Positions 44,835 to 53,583 of a stretch of DNA of 64,000 nt are shown piece after piece; the first letter of the stretch is position 1; each line of letters starts with the position of its first letter. The DNA comes from Lachnospiraceae bacterium AC2029. GTDB taxonomy: Bacteria > Bacillota > Clostridia > Lachnospirales > Lachnospiraceae. The position numbers were made by a program, and so were the translations under genes. The notes under the pieces are model-generated. The model had not been told where the DNA came from and ran no database searches. It saw only the letters and a program-made list of their open reading frames with translations. The stretch spans positions 3,060,001-3,124,000 of the forward strand of contig JNLK01000001.1 in assembly GCA_000703065.1 (NCBI GenBank), in the 5' to 3' direction.

Positions 44835-45617
44835 ATGGAACAAGTGGAAGATAAGATAAAAGTTCATTTTGTGGGAGCGGGTCCCGGAGCGGAGGATCTG
44901 ATCACGGTGCGGGGCATGCGTCTCCTGTCGGAAGCGGATATGGTGATCTATGCGGGATCCCTGGTGAATCCGAAGCTGCTGGAGTATGCGCCCGGAGCGG
45001 AGCATTTTAACAGCGCCACCATGACGCTGGAGGAAGTGATCGCGAAGATCCGGGAAGCCGTGGAGCGGGGGATGACCGTGGTGCGGCTGCATACGGGAGA
45101 TCAGAGTATCTACGGAGCCGTGAAGGAGCAGATGCGGGAGCTGGACCGGCTGGGCATCTCCTATGATTCCTGTCCCGGGGTCAGTGCCTGCTTCGGAGCC
45201 GCGGCATCCATGAATCTGGAGTATACCCTTCCGGGCATTTCCCAGTCTCTCATCATCACAAGGATGCAGGGAAGGACCGCCGTTCCGGAACGGGAGAGTA
45301 TCCGGAGCTTTGCCGCCCATGGGGCAAGCATGGCGATCTACCTCAGTGCATCACTGCTCACGGAACTCAGCGGGGAGCTTCAGGCAGGAGGCTATGAGAA
45401 GGATACACCGGCAGCCATAGTATATAAGGCAACCTGGCCGGAGGAGAAGATCCTCCGCTGTACGGTGGGCACTCTGGCGGAAACGGCAGAAGAAAACGGT
45501 GTCCGGAAGACGGCGGTCATCCTGGTGGGAGATGCCGTGGGTGCAGAGACCTTTGAGGACTCACGACTGTATGCGCCTGATTTTTCTACTGAATACAGAA
45601 AGGCAAAGGAAGTATGA
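44835..45617 (+). CDS. cbiF: Cobalt-precorrin-4 (C11)-methyltransferase
   Basis: About 260 residues of the tetrapyrrole methylase fold (SAM-dependent). VHFVGAGPGAEDLITVRGMRLL at the start, VIYAGSLVNPKLLEYAP, RLHTGDQSIYGAVKEQMREL and the YDSCPGVSACFGAAASMNLEYTLP stretch (split) are CbiF/CobM features. It is 120 bases after cbiD, a spacer without recognisable elements. It overlaps cbiG by 4 bases. ATG 44835 has GAAGGTGAG upstream; GTG 44817 is an alternative. Confidence 0.94.
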   Translation: MEQVEDKIKVHFVGAGPGAEDLITVRGMRLLSEADMVIYAGSLVNPKLLEYAPGAEHFNSATMTLEEVIAKIREAVERGMTVVRLHTGDQSIYGAVKEQMRELDRLGISYDSCPGVSACFGAAASMNLEYTLPGISQSLIITRMQGRTAVPERESIRSFAAHGASMAIYLSASLLTELSGELQAGGYEKDTPAAIVYKATWPEEKILRCTVGTLAETAEENGVRKTAVILVGDAVGAETFEDSRLYAPDFSTEYRKAKEV

Positions 45618-46585
45618 GACTGACTGCGATCTGCTTTTCGGAGGAAGGAGCCGCGACGGTGCGGCAGCTTGTGAAAAGCATGAAGGAGCCGGAGGTGACC
45701 GGCTATTATAAAACAAAGCAGCTTCAGGAGGGCCTCTCCCGGATCGAAGGAAGCACGGAGGAACTGGTGGAGAGATGCTTCGCGGAGCATACTCCCGTCC
45801 TTTTCGTGGGAGCCTGCGGGATCGCAGTGCGCCTTATCGCTCCCTTCCTGAAGGATAAGCTTTCGGATATCCCGGTGCTTGTGATGGATGAAGCGTGCCG
45901 GTATGTGATCCCCATCCTGTCGGGACATGCAGGCGGAGCCAACCGGCTTGCATCCTTCCTGGCGGATGCGGTGGGGGCGGTACCGGTGATCACAACGGCC
46001 ACGGACGTACAGGATACCTTCTCGGTGGATACCTTTGCGGTGGATCATCGTCTGACTATTGAGAATAAAGAAGGGATCCGGCAGGTGTCGGCAAAGGCAT
46101 TGCGGGGAGAAGCCATCCGCATCCATATCGTGGATGATGCTGATCAGGCGGATGTGCTGATCGCAGAGCATAAGACCGTGGATGCCGCACTCTGGCTTTC
46201 TCCGAAGAACTATGTGCTGGGCATCGGATGTAAGAAGGGTAAGACCGTGGAGGAAATCGAAGCTGCAGCGGAACGGGTGATGAATGAGCTTGGGATCGAA
46301 TACAGGGATATCTACGCCTTTGCATCCGTTGATCTGAAGGAAGATGAGCAGGGGCTTCTGGACTTCTCTGCAAGACATCGTCTGCCCTTTGTCACATTTT
46401 CGGCGGAACGGCTGAATCGCGTGGAGGGAGACTTCAACGGATCTGAATTTGTCCAAAGGACCGTGGGTGTGGACAATGTGTGCGAACGGGCTGCGGTACT
46501 GCTTGCCGGAGGAGGAAAACCTGTGGCGGGAAAGCATGCGATGGACGGGGTGACGGTTGCCGTCGCCAAAAGGAGAGGACGTTGA
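45614..46585 (+). CDS. cbiG: Cobalt-precorrin-5A hydrolase
   Basis: 323 residues. It opens the delta-lactone of cobalt-precorrin-5A and releases acetaldehyde in the anaerobic route. N-terminal and central domains: FVGACGIAVRLIAPFLKDK, PVLVMDEACRYVIPILSGHAGGANRL; the C-terminal CbiG domain starts near residue 195 with LGIGCKKGKTVEEIE and ends KHAMDGVTVAVAKRRGR. It overlaps cbiF by 4 bases and abuts cbiH. Confidence 0.95.
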   Translation: MRLTAICFSEEGAATVRQLVKSMKEPEVTGYYKTKQLQEGLSRIEGSTEELVERCFAEHTPVLFVGACGIAVRLIAPFLKDKLSDIPVLVMDEACRYVIPILSGHAGGANRLASFLADAVGAVPVITTATDVQDTFSVDTFAVDHRLTIENKEGIRQVSAKALRGEAIRIHIVDDADQADVLIAEHKTVDAALWLSPKNYVLGIGCKKGKTVEEIEAAAERVMNELGIEYRDIYAFASVDLKEDEQGLLDFSARHRLPFVTFSAERLNRVEGDFNGSEFVQRTVGVDNVCERAAVLLAGGGKPVAGKHAMDGVTVAVAKRRGR

Positions 46586-46586
46586 T

Positions 46587-47381
46587 ATGGGCAAGATCTA
46601 TGTGGTAGGAATGGGACCAGGACGGGAAGAGGGAATGACCCTGGAGGCGGTACAGGCGCTTTCCGCATCGGATGTCCTGATCGGATATACGGTATATATC
46701 GATCTGCTGCGGGAGAAGTATCCGGAGAAGGAACTGCTCACTACCGGCATGAAGCAGGAGGTGGAACGCTGCCGGCTGTGTCTGGAACAGGCAGGGGCCG
46801 GGAAGACCGTGAGCCTGGTCTGCAGCGGAGATGCAGGGGTTTACGGAATGGCGTCACTGATGCTGGAGGTGGCGGAGAAGGAAGCAAATATGAACGCGAA
46901 GAAGAACGCGGCGGAAGAGACGGAAATCGAGATCGTGGCAGGCGTCACAGCGGCTCTGAGCGGCGGGGCGCTTCTGGGTGCACCTCTGGGACATGATTTC
47001 TGCGTGGTAAGTCTCAGTGATCTGCTGACTCCGTGGGAGCTGATCGAACGAAGACTTCGTGCTGCGGCGGAGGGAGACTATGTGATCGTGATCTATAATC
47101 CCGGCAGCCGTTCTCGTGCAGACTATCTGAAGAAGGCCTGTGACATCCTGTCGGAGAAGCTTCCGCCGGAGCGTCCCTGCGGATTGGCAAGAAGGATCGG
47201 CAGGGAAGGTGAGGAAGCCGGGGTATGCACGCTGGAGGAGCTGAAGGAGAAGGAGGTGGATATGTTTACCACCGTCTTTATCGGTAATTCCATGAGTAGG
47301 AGCATAAATGGAAGACTGGTGACACCGAGGGGATACAGAGGAACGACAGAGCAGATAACAGAGAGAACGGCGGAACGATAA
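46587..47381 (+). CDS. cbiH: Cobalt-precorrin-3 / precorrin-3B C17-methyltransferase
   Basis: About 264 residues, tetrapyrrole methylase fold. MGKIYVVGMGPGREEGMTLEA at the start, IGYTVYIDLLREKYP, VSLVCSGDAGVYGMASLMLE, AGVTAALSGGALLGAPLGHDF and VIVIYNPGSRSR are CbiH/CobJ features; it methylates C17 and contracts the ring. AGGAGAGGACG upstream fits ATG 46587, right after the cbiG stop. Confidence 0.95.
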   Translation: MGKIYVVGMGPGREEGMTLEAVQALSASDVLIGYTVYIDLLREKYPEKELLTTGMKQEVERCRLCLEQAGAGKTVSLVCSGDAGVYGMASLMLEVAEKEANMNAKKNAAEETEIEIVAGVTAALSGGALLGAPLGHDFCVVSLSDLLTPWELIERRLRAAAEGDYVIVIYNPGSRSRADYLKKACDILSEKLPPERPCGLARRIGREGEEAGVCTLEELKEKEVDMFTTVFIGNSMSRSINGRLVTPRGYRGTTEQITERTAER

Positions 47382-47431
47382 AACAGAGCAGTGCGATGAA
47401 TGAGGATAGAACGGGAACAGAAGAGGAACAT

Positions 47432-49576
47432 ATGGCAGATGAAATGAGAAGGATCATTCTTTTCTCCGGGACCACGGAGGGCAGGCTGCTGTCCGAGCGC
47501 CTGGCAGCGTCCGGGATTCCCCACACGGTCTGTGTGGCAACGGAATACGGAGAGGTGCTTCAGACAAAGAGTGATCTGGTCCGGATCGAAGAGGGACGAA
47601 AGACAAGAGAAGATATGGAACGGCTGTTTTCAGACGGTGCGGAGTGTGTGGTGGATGCGACCCATCCATTCGCCACGGAGGTGACGGCGAATATCCGGGC
47701 AGCCCTGGAAGGGAAGCATGTCCGATATCTTCGTGTGCTCCGGGAACTGCAGGAAGACGCTGCAGAGGGAGTGACTTTCTTTGATTCGCCGGAGGAATGC
47801 GCAGCGGCCTGTGATGCCATGGAGGGAAATGTGCTCTTCACGACCGGAAGCAGGGATCTGGCTGCAATGTGCGAGAAGATCGTCGACCGGAGCAGGGTCT
47901 ATGTGAGGGTGCTTCCCTCCGCAGTCAGCATCGAACAGTGCATAGCTGCGGGAATAAGGCAGGATCATATCCTTGCTCTTCAGGGCCCATTTTCGGAGGA
48001 GATGAATCTGGCCATGATCCGTCAATATGGGATCCGTGTGCTGGTGACCAAGGAGAGCGGAAGGACCGGTGGTGTGGATGAGAAAATGTCCGCCTGCAGA
48101 AAGTCCGGGATCCCCTGCCTCTGCATCCGGCGGCCGGTGGCGGAGGAAGGGATCTCCGTGGAAGCGGCGGCAGAGGAGATCTGCCTCCTGACGGGCGCGT
48201 CGAAACGGGATGACCCAGGGGATCGACCGGACCCGGAAAAAGTTCCGGATCGGGAACGGACGGAGACGGGAACGGGCCGTGAGGGTACAGGAGAAAAATG
48301 CGTTCCGGTTACCTTTCACCTCATCGGAGTTGGAATGGGAGATCCGAAGGGGATCACCCTGGAGGCGGACCATTGGCTCCGGAAGGCGGATGTGTGCTTC
48401 GGAGCAGGGCGGCTTCTGGAATCCGTCACCTGTAAGGAGAAGTATCCCTACTTCCGGGCAGGCGAGATCCTGGACAAAACGGCGGAGCTGTTGGATTCCG
48501 GCAGGCATATCCGGGAAGCGGTTGTGCTTTTCTCCGGAGATACCGGCTTTTACAGCGGAGCGGAAAGCTTTGAGAAGGGACTGAAGGAACAGGCGGATAT
48601 TTTCGCAAACTGGTTTAAGGCAGAGGTCCGGAGATATTCGGGAATCTCCTGCGTATCCGCGCTTTCCGCAAGGCTCGGGGAATCATACTCGGATGCGGAG
48701 ATCCTGAGTCTCCACGGACGCTGTAGCACCCGCTCGCTGACCGATGCGGTGCAGCGGATCTGTCGGGCGAAGAAGAGCTTCGTTCTGTTCTCATCGGGAG
48801 ATGAGGTGGCAAAGCTGGCCGGGGCTCTTCGGAGAGCCGGATGTAACGTCGGCATCACAGTGGGACAGAACCTGTCCTATCCGGAAGAAAAGATCATCAC
48901 CTGCAGTTTAGAAGAGGCGGAACACATTTCCGGACAGGGCCTTTATACGGCGATGATCAAAAATTCGGAACCACAGGGACGGAGGCTGCTTCCTTATCTG
49001 GAGGACGATGCCTTTTTGAGGGACCGGGTTCCCATGACCAAGGCGCTGATCCGTCATGAAAGCATCCGGATGCTGGAGCTTCGTGAGGGAGACGTGATGT
49101 ATGACGTGGGAGGCGGCACCGGATCGGTGTCCATAGAGGCGGCCTGCCTTTCGGACACCTTGTCGGTCTACGCCTTTGAGAGAAAGAAAGAGGCGGTCAG
49201 TCTGTTCCGGAAAAATGTGGAGCATTTCGGACTGGAGAATATCACCCTTGTGGAGGGAGAGGCGCCGGAGGCTTTTGCAGGACTTCCTGCTCCGGATGCG
49301 GTCTTCATCGGCGGAAGTGCAGGGAGACTGCAGGATATCCTGGCGGCACTGCTTCGGTTTGGAAGAAGCATGCGGGTGGTGATCACGGCCGTCACGCTGG
49401 AGACTCTGGAGGAACTGATGCGGCTGGACAGAATGCCGGAGGTGACCGGGCTTCGGATGCGGCAGATCAGCTGCGGTGAAGCGGAGGCTCTGGGAGCCTA
49501 TCATGTGATGAAGACGGAGAATACCGTAACGCTGACAAGCTTTGTTCTGGGAGAACGGGATGAGGAAAGAGAGTAA
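47432..49576 (+). CDS. Triple fusion CbiJ-CbiE-CbiT (precorrin-6A reductase, C5,15-methyltransferase/decarboxylase)
   Basis: About 714 residues in one open frame. Residues 1-~255 are CbiJ/CobK (RIILFSGTTEGRLLSERLA, VVDATHPFATEVTANI, LVTKESGRTGG), which reduces precorrin-6A. A charged linker (about 255-290, Asp/Pro/Arg/Glu-rich) leads to CbiE, a tetrapyrrole methylase (HLIGVGMGDPKGITLEADHWL; LHGRCSTRSLTDA). From about residue 530, CbiT follows (PMTKALIRHESIRMLEL, YDVGGGTGSVSIEAA, AVFIGGSAGRLQDI), the SAM enzyme for C15 methylation and C12 decarboxylation. CbiE-CbiT fusions (CobL) are well known; adding CbiJ is less common. ATG 47432 has GAGGA upstream; ATG 47396 has none. Confidence 0.9.
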   Translation: MADEMRRIILFSGTTEGRLLSERLAASGIPHTVCVATEYGEVLQTKSDLVRIEEGRKTREDMERLFSDGAECVVDATHPFATEVTANIRAALEGKHVRYLRVLRELQEDAAEGVTFFDSPEECAAACDAMEGNVLFTTGSRDLAAMCEKIVDRSRVYVRVLPSAVSIEQCIAAGIRQDHILALQGPFSEEMNLAMIRQYGIRVLVTKESGRTGGVDEKMSACRKSGIPCLCIRRPVAEEGISVEAAAEEICLLTGASKRDDPGDRPDPEKVPDRERTETGTGREGTGEKCVPVTFHLIGVGMGDPKGITLEADHWLRKADVCFGAGRLLESVTCKEKYPYFRAGEILDKTAELLDSGRHIREAVVLFSGDTGFYSGAESFEKGLKEQADIFANWFKAEVRRYSGISCVSALSARLGESYSDAEILSLHGRCSTRSLTDAVQRICRAKKSFVLFSSGDEVAKLAGALRRAGCNVGITVGQNLSYPEEKIITCSLEEAEHISGQGLYTAMIKNSEPQGRRLLPYLEDDAFLRDRVPMTKALIRHESIRMLELREGDVMYDVGGGTGSVSIEAACLSDTLSVYAFERKKEAVSLFRKNVEHFGLENITLVEGEAPEAFAGLPAPDAVFIGGSAGRLQDILAALLRFGRSMRVVITAVTLETLEELMRLDRMPEVTGLRMRQISCGEAEALGAYHVMKTENTVTLTSFVLGERDEERE

Positions 49577-50945
49577 GATCAACCGAATACTGATCGCGGC
49601 ACCTGCAAGCGGAAGCGGTAAAACACTGGTTACCTGCTGCCTTCTGCAGCTGCTGAAGCAGAGAGGGGAAGATGTCACCTCCTTCAAATGCGGCCCGGAT
49701 TATATCGATCCCATGTTTCATGACAGGGTCCTGGGTGTCGGCGGCGGAAATCTGGACACGTATTTCTGCGGTGCGGATCGTACGGCGCAGATTTTGGCGG
49801 ATTGCGGACATACCCATGCGGTTTTGGAGGGTGTCATGGGGATTTATGACGGGCTGGGAGGTCTGGAACTGCGGGCCTCAGGCTATGATGTGGCTTCCTC
49901 GACCCGTACCCCGATCCTGCTGGTGGTGAACGCGAAGGGAACAGGCCGTACCCTGATCCCGCAGCTCTGCGGGATCCTGAAGGCGGATACGGAGCGTCTC
50001 ATTAAGGGGATCCTGCTGAACCGGGTCAGTGAAGGCTTCTACCTGAGGCTCTCCGCAGCGGTCAACGAAGCCGTCTCCGAAGAGGGCATTGATGCAAGAG
50101 TGGTGGGATACCTTCCGGAAATGAAGGAAGTGAAGCTGGACAGCAGGCATCTGGGACTGTTCCGTCCGGAAGAGATCCCGGATATTATGGAAATGATCGG
50201 GACCGTGGCGGAGACACTGGAGCGCTGCGTGGATCTTCCGGCGCTTTTCCGGATCATGGAAGCGGCGGAACCGCTGATGTGCGAAGAAGCCGGTGAAACG
50301 CAGGAGAAAACTTCCCCTGTCCGGCTGGCAGTGGCAGAGGACGAAGCCTTCTGCTTTTACTACAGAGAGAATCTTCGCCTTCTGGAGCGGATGGGAACGG
50401 TGATCGTCCCATTTTCACCGATCCATGATGAGCATCTTCCGGAAGACATCGACGGACTCTATATCGGCGGAGGATATCCGGAATTATATCTTCCGGAGCT
50501 TGCCGCAAATATCTCCATGAGAGAGGAGATACGTCAGGCCGTTCTGTCGGGGCTTCCTTCGCTTGCGGAGTGCGGGGGCTTCATGTATCTTCATGACACC
50601 GTTGAGGATGCGGAGGGAAATGCGTATCCCATGGTGGGGGCTGTGCAGGGTAACTGCCGGAAGACCGGAAGACTTCAGCGGTTCGGCTATATCGAGCTGC
50701 ATGCACTTTGCTCCGGCAGACTGGCGGAAGCACTGGACGGGATCCGGGGACATGAGTTCCATTATTATGACAGCACGGACTGCGGCGCGGACATGAAGGC
50801 CGTGAAAGCGGGAGATGACAGAGAATGGAAGGCCATGCATGTGGGAGAAGAGCATGTATGGGGCTTTCCGCATCTCTTTATGGAATCTGATCCGAAGTTT
50901 GCGGAGTGCTTTACGGAGGTGATGCGACGTGGAAGAAAATCATGA
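49560..50945 (+). CDS. cbiA: Cobyrinic acid a,c-diamide synthase
   Basis: About 461 residues. It amidates the a and c side chains of (cobalt-)cobyrinic acid. The P-loop ILIAAPASGSGKT has Lys21; FKCGPDYIDPMFH follows; the C-terminal glutaminase domain has Cys338 in LAECGGFMYLH and GHEFHYYD. It overlaps the fusion gene by 17 bases. The start ATG 49560 has GGGAGAACGGG ahead. Confidence 0.95.
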   Translation: MRKESKINRILIAAPASGSGKTLVTCCLLQLLKQRGEDVTSFKCGPDYIDPMFHDRVLGVGGGNLDTYFCGADRTAQILADCGHTHAVLEGVMGIYDGLGGLELRASGYDVASSTRTPILLVVNAKGTGRTLIPQLCGILKADTERLIKGILLNRVSEGFYLRLSAAVNEAVSEEGIDARVVGYLPEMKEVKLDSRHLGLFRPEEIPDIMEMIGTVAETLERCVDLPALFRIMEAAEPLMCEEAGETQEKTSPVRLAVAEDEAFCFYYRENLRLLERMGTVIVPFSPIHDEHLPEDIDGLYIGGGYPELYLPELAANISMREEIRQAVLSGLPSLAECGGFMYLHDTVEDAEGNAYPMVGAVQGNCRKTGRLQRFGYIELHALCSGRLAEALDGIRGHEFHYYDSTDCGADMKAVKAGDDREWKAMHVGEEHVWGFPHLFMESDPKFAECFTEVMRRGRKS

Positions 50946-51204
50946 GATGTATGAGAACAGCAGCCGTTATTTCGAGAACCGCGCGTGTAAATACTATCCC
51001 TGCCATCAGGGAACGGAGCATATCAACTGCCTGTTCTGTTACTGTCCGCTCTATACGCTGGAGCACTGTCCTGGAAATCCGGTGATCCGGGAGAAGGACG
51101 GGAGAAGGATCAAGAGCTGCATCGAATGTACCTTTCCTCATCAGCCGGAAAACTATGAGAAGGTGGCCGGACTGGCAGCGGGATTCTGCCCCCGGAATAC
51201 TTGA
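50929..51204 (+). CDS. Cys-rich small protein of the cobalamin locus
   Basis: 91 residues with nine cysteines: Cys20, Cys25, Cys34, Cys37, Cys39, Cys47, Cys64, Cys67, Cys87. It matches the small cysteine-rich domain family (COG2158-like) that is often found beside cobalamin biosynthesis genes. Function unknown; the spacing suggests metal or Fe-S binding. A strong ribosome binding site GGAGGTGAT lies before the GTG at 50929, inside cbiA, so it overlaps cbiA by 17 bases and is the last gene of the run. Confidence 0.85.
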   Translation: MEENHEMYENSSRYFENRACKYYPCHQGTEHINCLFCYCPLYTLEHCPGNPVIREKDGRRIKSCIECTFPHQPENYEKVAGLAAGFCPRNT

Positions 51205-51229
51205 CAAGCAGGTTGCTTTCGGATAATGT
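51201..51229 (+). promoter_or_regulatory. Promoter candidate for cysE
   Basis: TTGACA (51201-51206), a 17-base spacer and TAATGT (51224-51229), 66 bases before the cysE ATG. The -35 overlaps the last codons of the preceding gene. Confidence 0.55.
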
Positions 51230-51295
51230 TATAAGGTGGTTTAGCAGATAATAACAGGCGCAGGGTTGTCTCTGCGTGGAACCGGGGCATCACAC

Positions 51296-52030
51296 ATGAA
51301 GTTTTCGGACTATTACAAAGAACAGGTCAAGGTCATCCGGGAGCGGGATCCGTCGATCCACAGCGACCGGGAGGCTTTGTTATACCCTTTTTTCTGGGCA
51401 ATGTGGGCCTATCACAAGGCACATCGGGAGTATGAAAAGGGGAATTTTTATAAAGCCAGGAAGATCTCCCAGAAGGCAGCCCGGAAGACCGGCATCGAGA
51501 TCCATCCCGGTGCGGTGATCGGAGAGGGCTTCTTCATCGATCACGGTCACGGAGTGGTCATCGGCGAGACGGCCATTATCGGTAAAAATGTAACACTGTA
51601 TCAGGGGGTTACCCTGGGCGGTACCGGAAAGGAGCACGGCAAGCGTCACCCCACGTTGAAGGACGGGGTCATGGTCAGCGCCGGAGCGAAGGTGCTGGGC
51701 TCCATTACCGTCGGAGAGAATTCCAAGATCGGAGCGGGTTCCGTGGTGATCCGGGATGTACCACCCAATTCCACCATCGTCGGTATCCCCGGACGGATCG
51801 CCAGGCAGGATAATGTCCATATCCCGCGGCTGGATCTGAACCAGGTGGATATGCCGGACCCCATTGCAAATATGATCGAACTGCTTAAGGATGAAAATGA
51901 GACCCTGAAGCAGACCCTTCGTATCCTTGAGCAGCAGCAGGAAGACGACAGAGTACGGATCGACCGGAACAGCCAGGCGGTCACCAAGCTGGAGAACAGG
52001 CTGCAGCTGACGGACGGGGCAGGGATCTGA
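51296..52030 (+). CDS. cysE: Serine O-acetyltransferase
   Basis: About 244 residues. It acetylates serine from acetyl-CoA, the first step to cysteine. The N-terminal helical part (RDPSIHSDREALLYPFFWAM) precedes a left-handed beta-helix with hexapeptide repeats, which includes the catalytic GEGFFIDHGHGVVIGETA and VTLGGTGKEHGKRHPTL. The C-terminal ~50 residues form a probable coiled coil (LLKDENETLKQTLRILEQQQ). It is followed by inverted dispersed repeats and then cysS, a common clostridial order. Confidence 0.95.
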   Translation: MKFSDYYKEQVKVIRERDPSIHSDREALLYPFFWAMWAYHKAHREYEKGNFYKARKISQKAARKTGIEIHPGAVIGEGFFIDHGHGVVIGETAIIGKNVTLYQGVTLGGTGKEHGKRHPTLKDGVMVSAGAKVLGSITVGENSKIGAGSVVIRDVPPNSTIVGIPGRIARQDNVHIPRLDLNQVDMPDPIANMIELLKDENETLKQTLRILEQQQEDDRVRIDRNSQAVTKLENRLQLTDGAGI

Positions 52031-52037
52031 GCAGGAC

Positions 52038-52104
52038 AGAAGATCCTTCGCTTTGCTCAGGATGACATGCGGTGTCATTCTGAGGCCGCAGGCCGAAGAA
52101 TCTT
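52038..52104. repeat. Inverted pair of the dispersed TGTCATTCTGAG repeat
   Basis: Two copies point away from each other from a common centre: 52038-52068 (minus) and 52073-52104 (plus), each of the form TGTCAT(T/C)CTGAG...CGAA(G)GATCTT or CGAAGAATCTT. Together they can fold into a long hairpin between cysE and cysS. Confidence 0.75.
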
Positions 52105-52146
52105 TATCGGGCATTCAATAGAAACATAAAACCAGGAGTACAGTAT

Positions 52147-53583
52147 ATGAGAATCTTTAACACACTCACAAGAAACAAGGAAGAGTTCAAGCCGGTCACA
52201 CCGGGCAAGGCAGGCATCTATGTCTGCGGTCCCACCGTATATGATTTTATCCATATCGGAAATGCCCGGCCCATGATCGTATTCGATACACTTCGCCGGT
52301 ATCTGGAATACCGCGGTTATGAGGTGAATTACGTGTCCAACTTCACGGACGTGGACGACAAGATCATCCGCCGTGCGCAGGAAGAGGGCGTGGAAGCCTC
52401 CGAGATCTCGGAGCGGTTTATCAAGGAATGCAAGACCGACATGGAGGCGCTGAACGTGCGCCCGGCTACGGTCCATCCCCAGGCGACGAAGGAAATACCG
52501 GACATGATCGAGATGGTACAGCAGCTGATCGATCAGGGACATGCCTACTGCGTCAACGGAACGGTGTATTTCCGGACCCGCAGCTTCGACGGCTACGGAA
52601 AGCTGTCTCACAAGAATATCGATGATCTGGAAAGCGGACACCGGGATGAAGCTCACCGGCTGAAGGTCAGCGGTGAGGACGAGAAGGAGGATCCGCTGGA
52701 TTTCGTACTCTGGAAGCCGAAGAAGGAAGGCGAGCCCTTCTGGAAATCCCCCTGGAGCGAGGGACGCCCCGGTTGGCATCTGGAGTGCTCCGTAATGTCC
52801 CGGAAGTATATCGGCGGAACCCTGGACATCCATGCAGGCGGAGAGGATCTGATTTTCCCCCATCATGAAAATGAGATCGCCCAGAGTGAAGCGGCCAACA
52901 ATCAGACATTTTCCAATTACTGGATGCATAACGGTTTCCTGAAGATCGACAATGAGAAGATGTCCAAGTCCCTGGGGAATTTCTTCACGGTACGGGATAT
53001 CTGCGGAAAGTACGATCCCCAGGTGATCCGTTTCTTCATGCTGTCGGCTCAGTACCGCAGTCCCCTGAACTTCTCTGATCAGCTGGTTGAGACTGCGAAG
53101 ATCAGTCTGGAGCGTATCCTGAACGGTGCGGAGAAGCTGGAAGGGATCGTGGCAAAGAACAACGGGAAGGAACTGTCGGATGCCGAGAAGAAGCTTCTGA
53201 CCGAAGAACTCCCCGGATATGTGGAGAAGTTCAATGCGGCCATGGATGATGATCTGAATACGGCAGACGCCATTTCCGCGATCTTTGAACTGGTTCGTTT
53301 TACAAATGCAAGCACGGATACGGAGACCTCCTCAACATTTGCGAAGGCTCTCTACGATACCCTGTTCACTCTGTCGGATACGGTGCTGGGCATCCATCTG
53401 ACAAGGAGTGCCGCAGAGATCTCCGATGATGAGGTGGCGAAGATCGAAGCGCTGATCGCCGAGCGGACCGCAGCAAAGAAGGAGAAGAACTTCGCAAGGG
53501 CGGACGAGATCCGGAATCAGCTGTCGGACATGGGGATCGTGATCGAGGATACCAGAGAGGGCGTAAAGTGGAAGAAAGCGTAG
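52147..53583 (+). CDS. cysS: Cysteinyl-tRNA synthetase
   Basis: 478 residues, full length class I synthetase. The HIGH-type motif is FIHIGNARPM, zinc-site residues include the Cys of YVCGPTVYD and WHLECSVMS, and KMSKS is KMSKSLGNFF. The C-terminal DALR-type helical domain ends with ADEIRNQLSDMGI. It overlaps mrnC by 16 bases. Confidence 0.97.
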   Translation: MRIFNTLTRNKEEFKPVTPGKAGIYVCGPTVYDFIHIGNARPMIVFDTLRRYLEYRGYEVNYVSNFTDVDDKIIRRAQEEGVEASEISERFIKECKTDMEALNVRPATVHPQATKEIPDMIEMVQQLIDQGHAYCVNGTVYFRTRSFDGYGKLSHKNIDDLESGHRDEAHRLKVSGEDEKEDPLDFVLWKPKKEGEPFWKSPWSEGRPGWHLECSVMSRKYIGGTLDIHAGGEDLIFPHHENEIAQSEAANNQTFSNYWMHNGFLKIDNEKMSKSLGNFFTVRDICGKYDPQVIRFFMLSAQYRSPLNFSDQLVETAKISLERILNGAEKLEGIVAKNNGKELSDAEKKLLTEELPGYVEKFNAAMDDDLNTADAISAIFELVRFTNASTDTETSSTFAKALYDTLFTLSDTVLGIHLTRSAAEISDDEVAKIEALIAERTAAKKEKNFARADEIRNQLSDMGIVIEDTREGVKWKKA

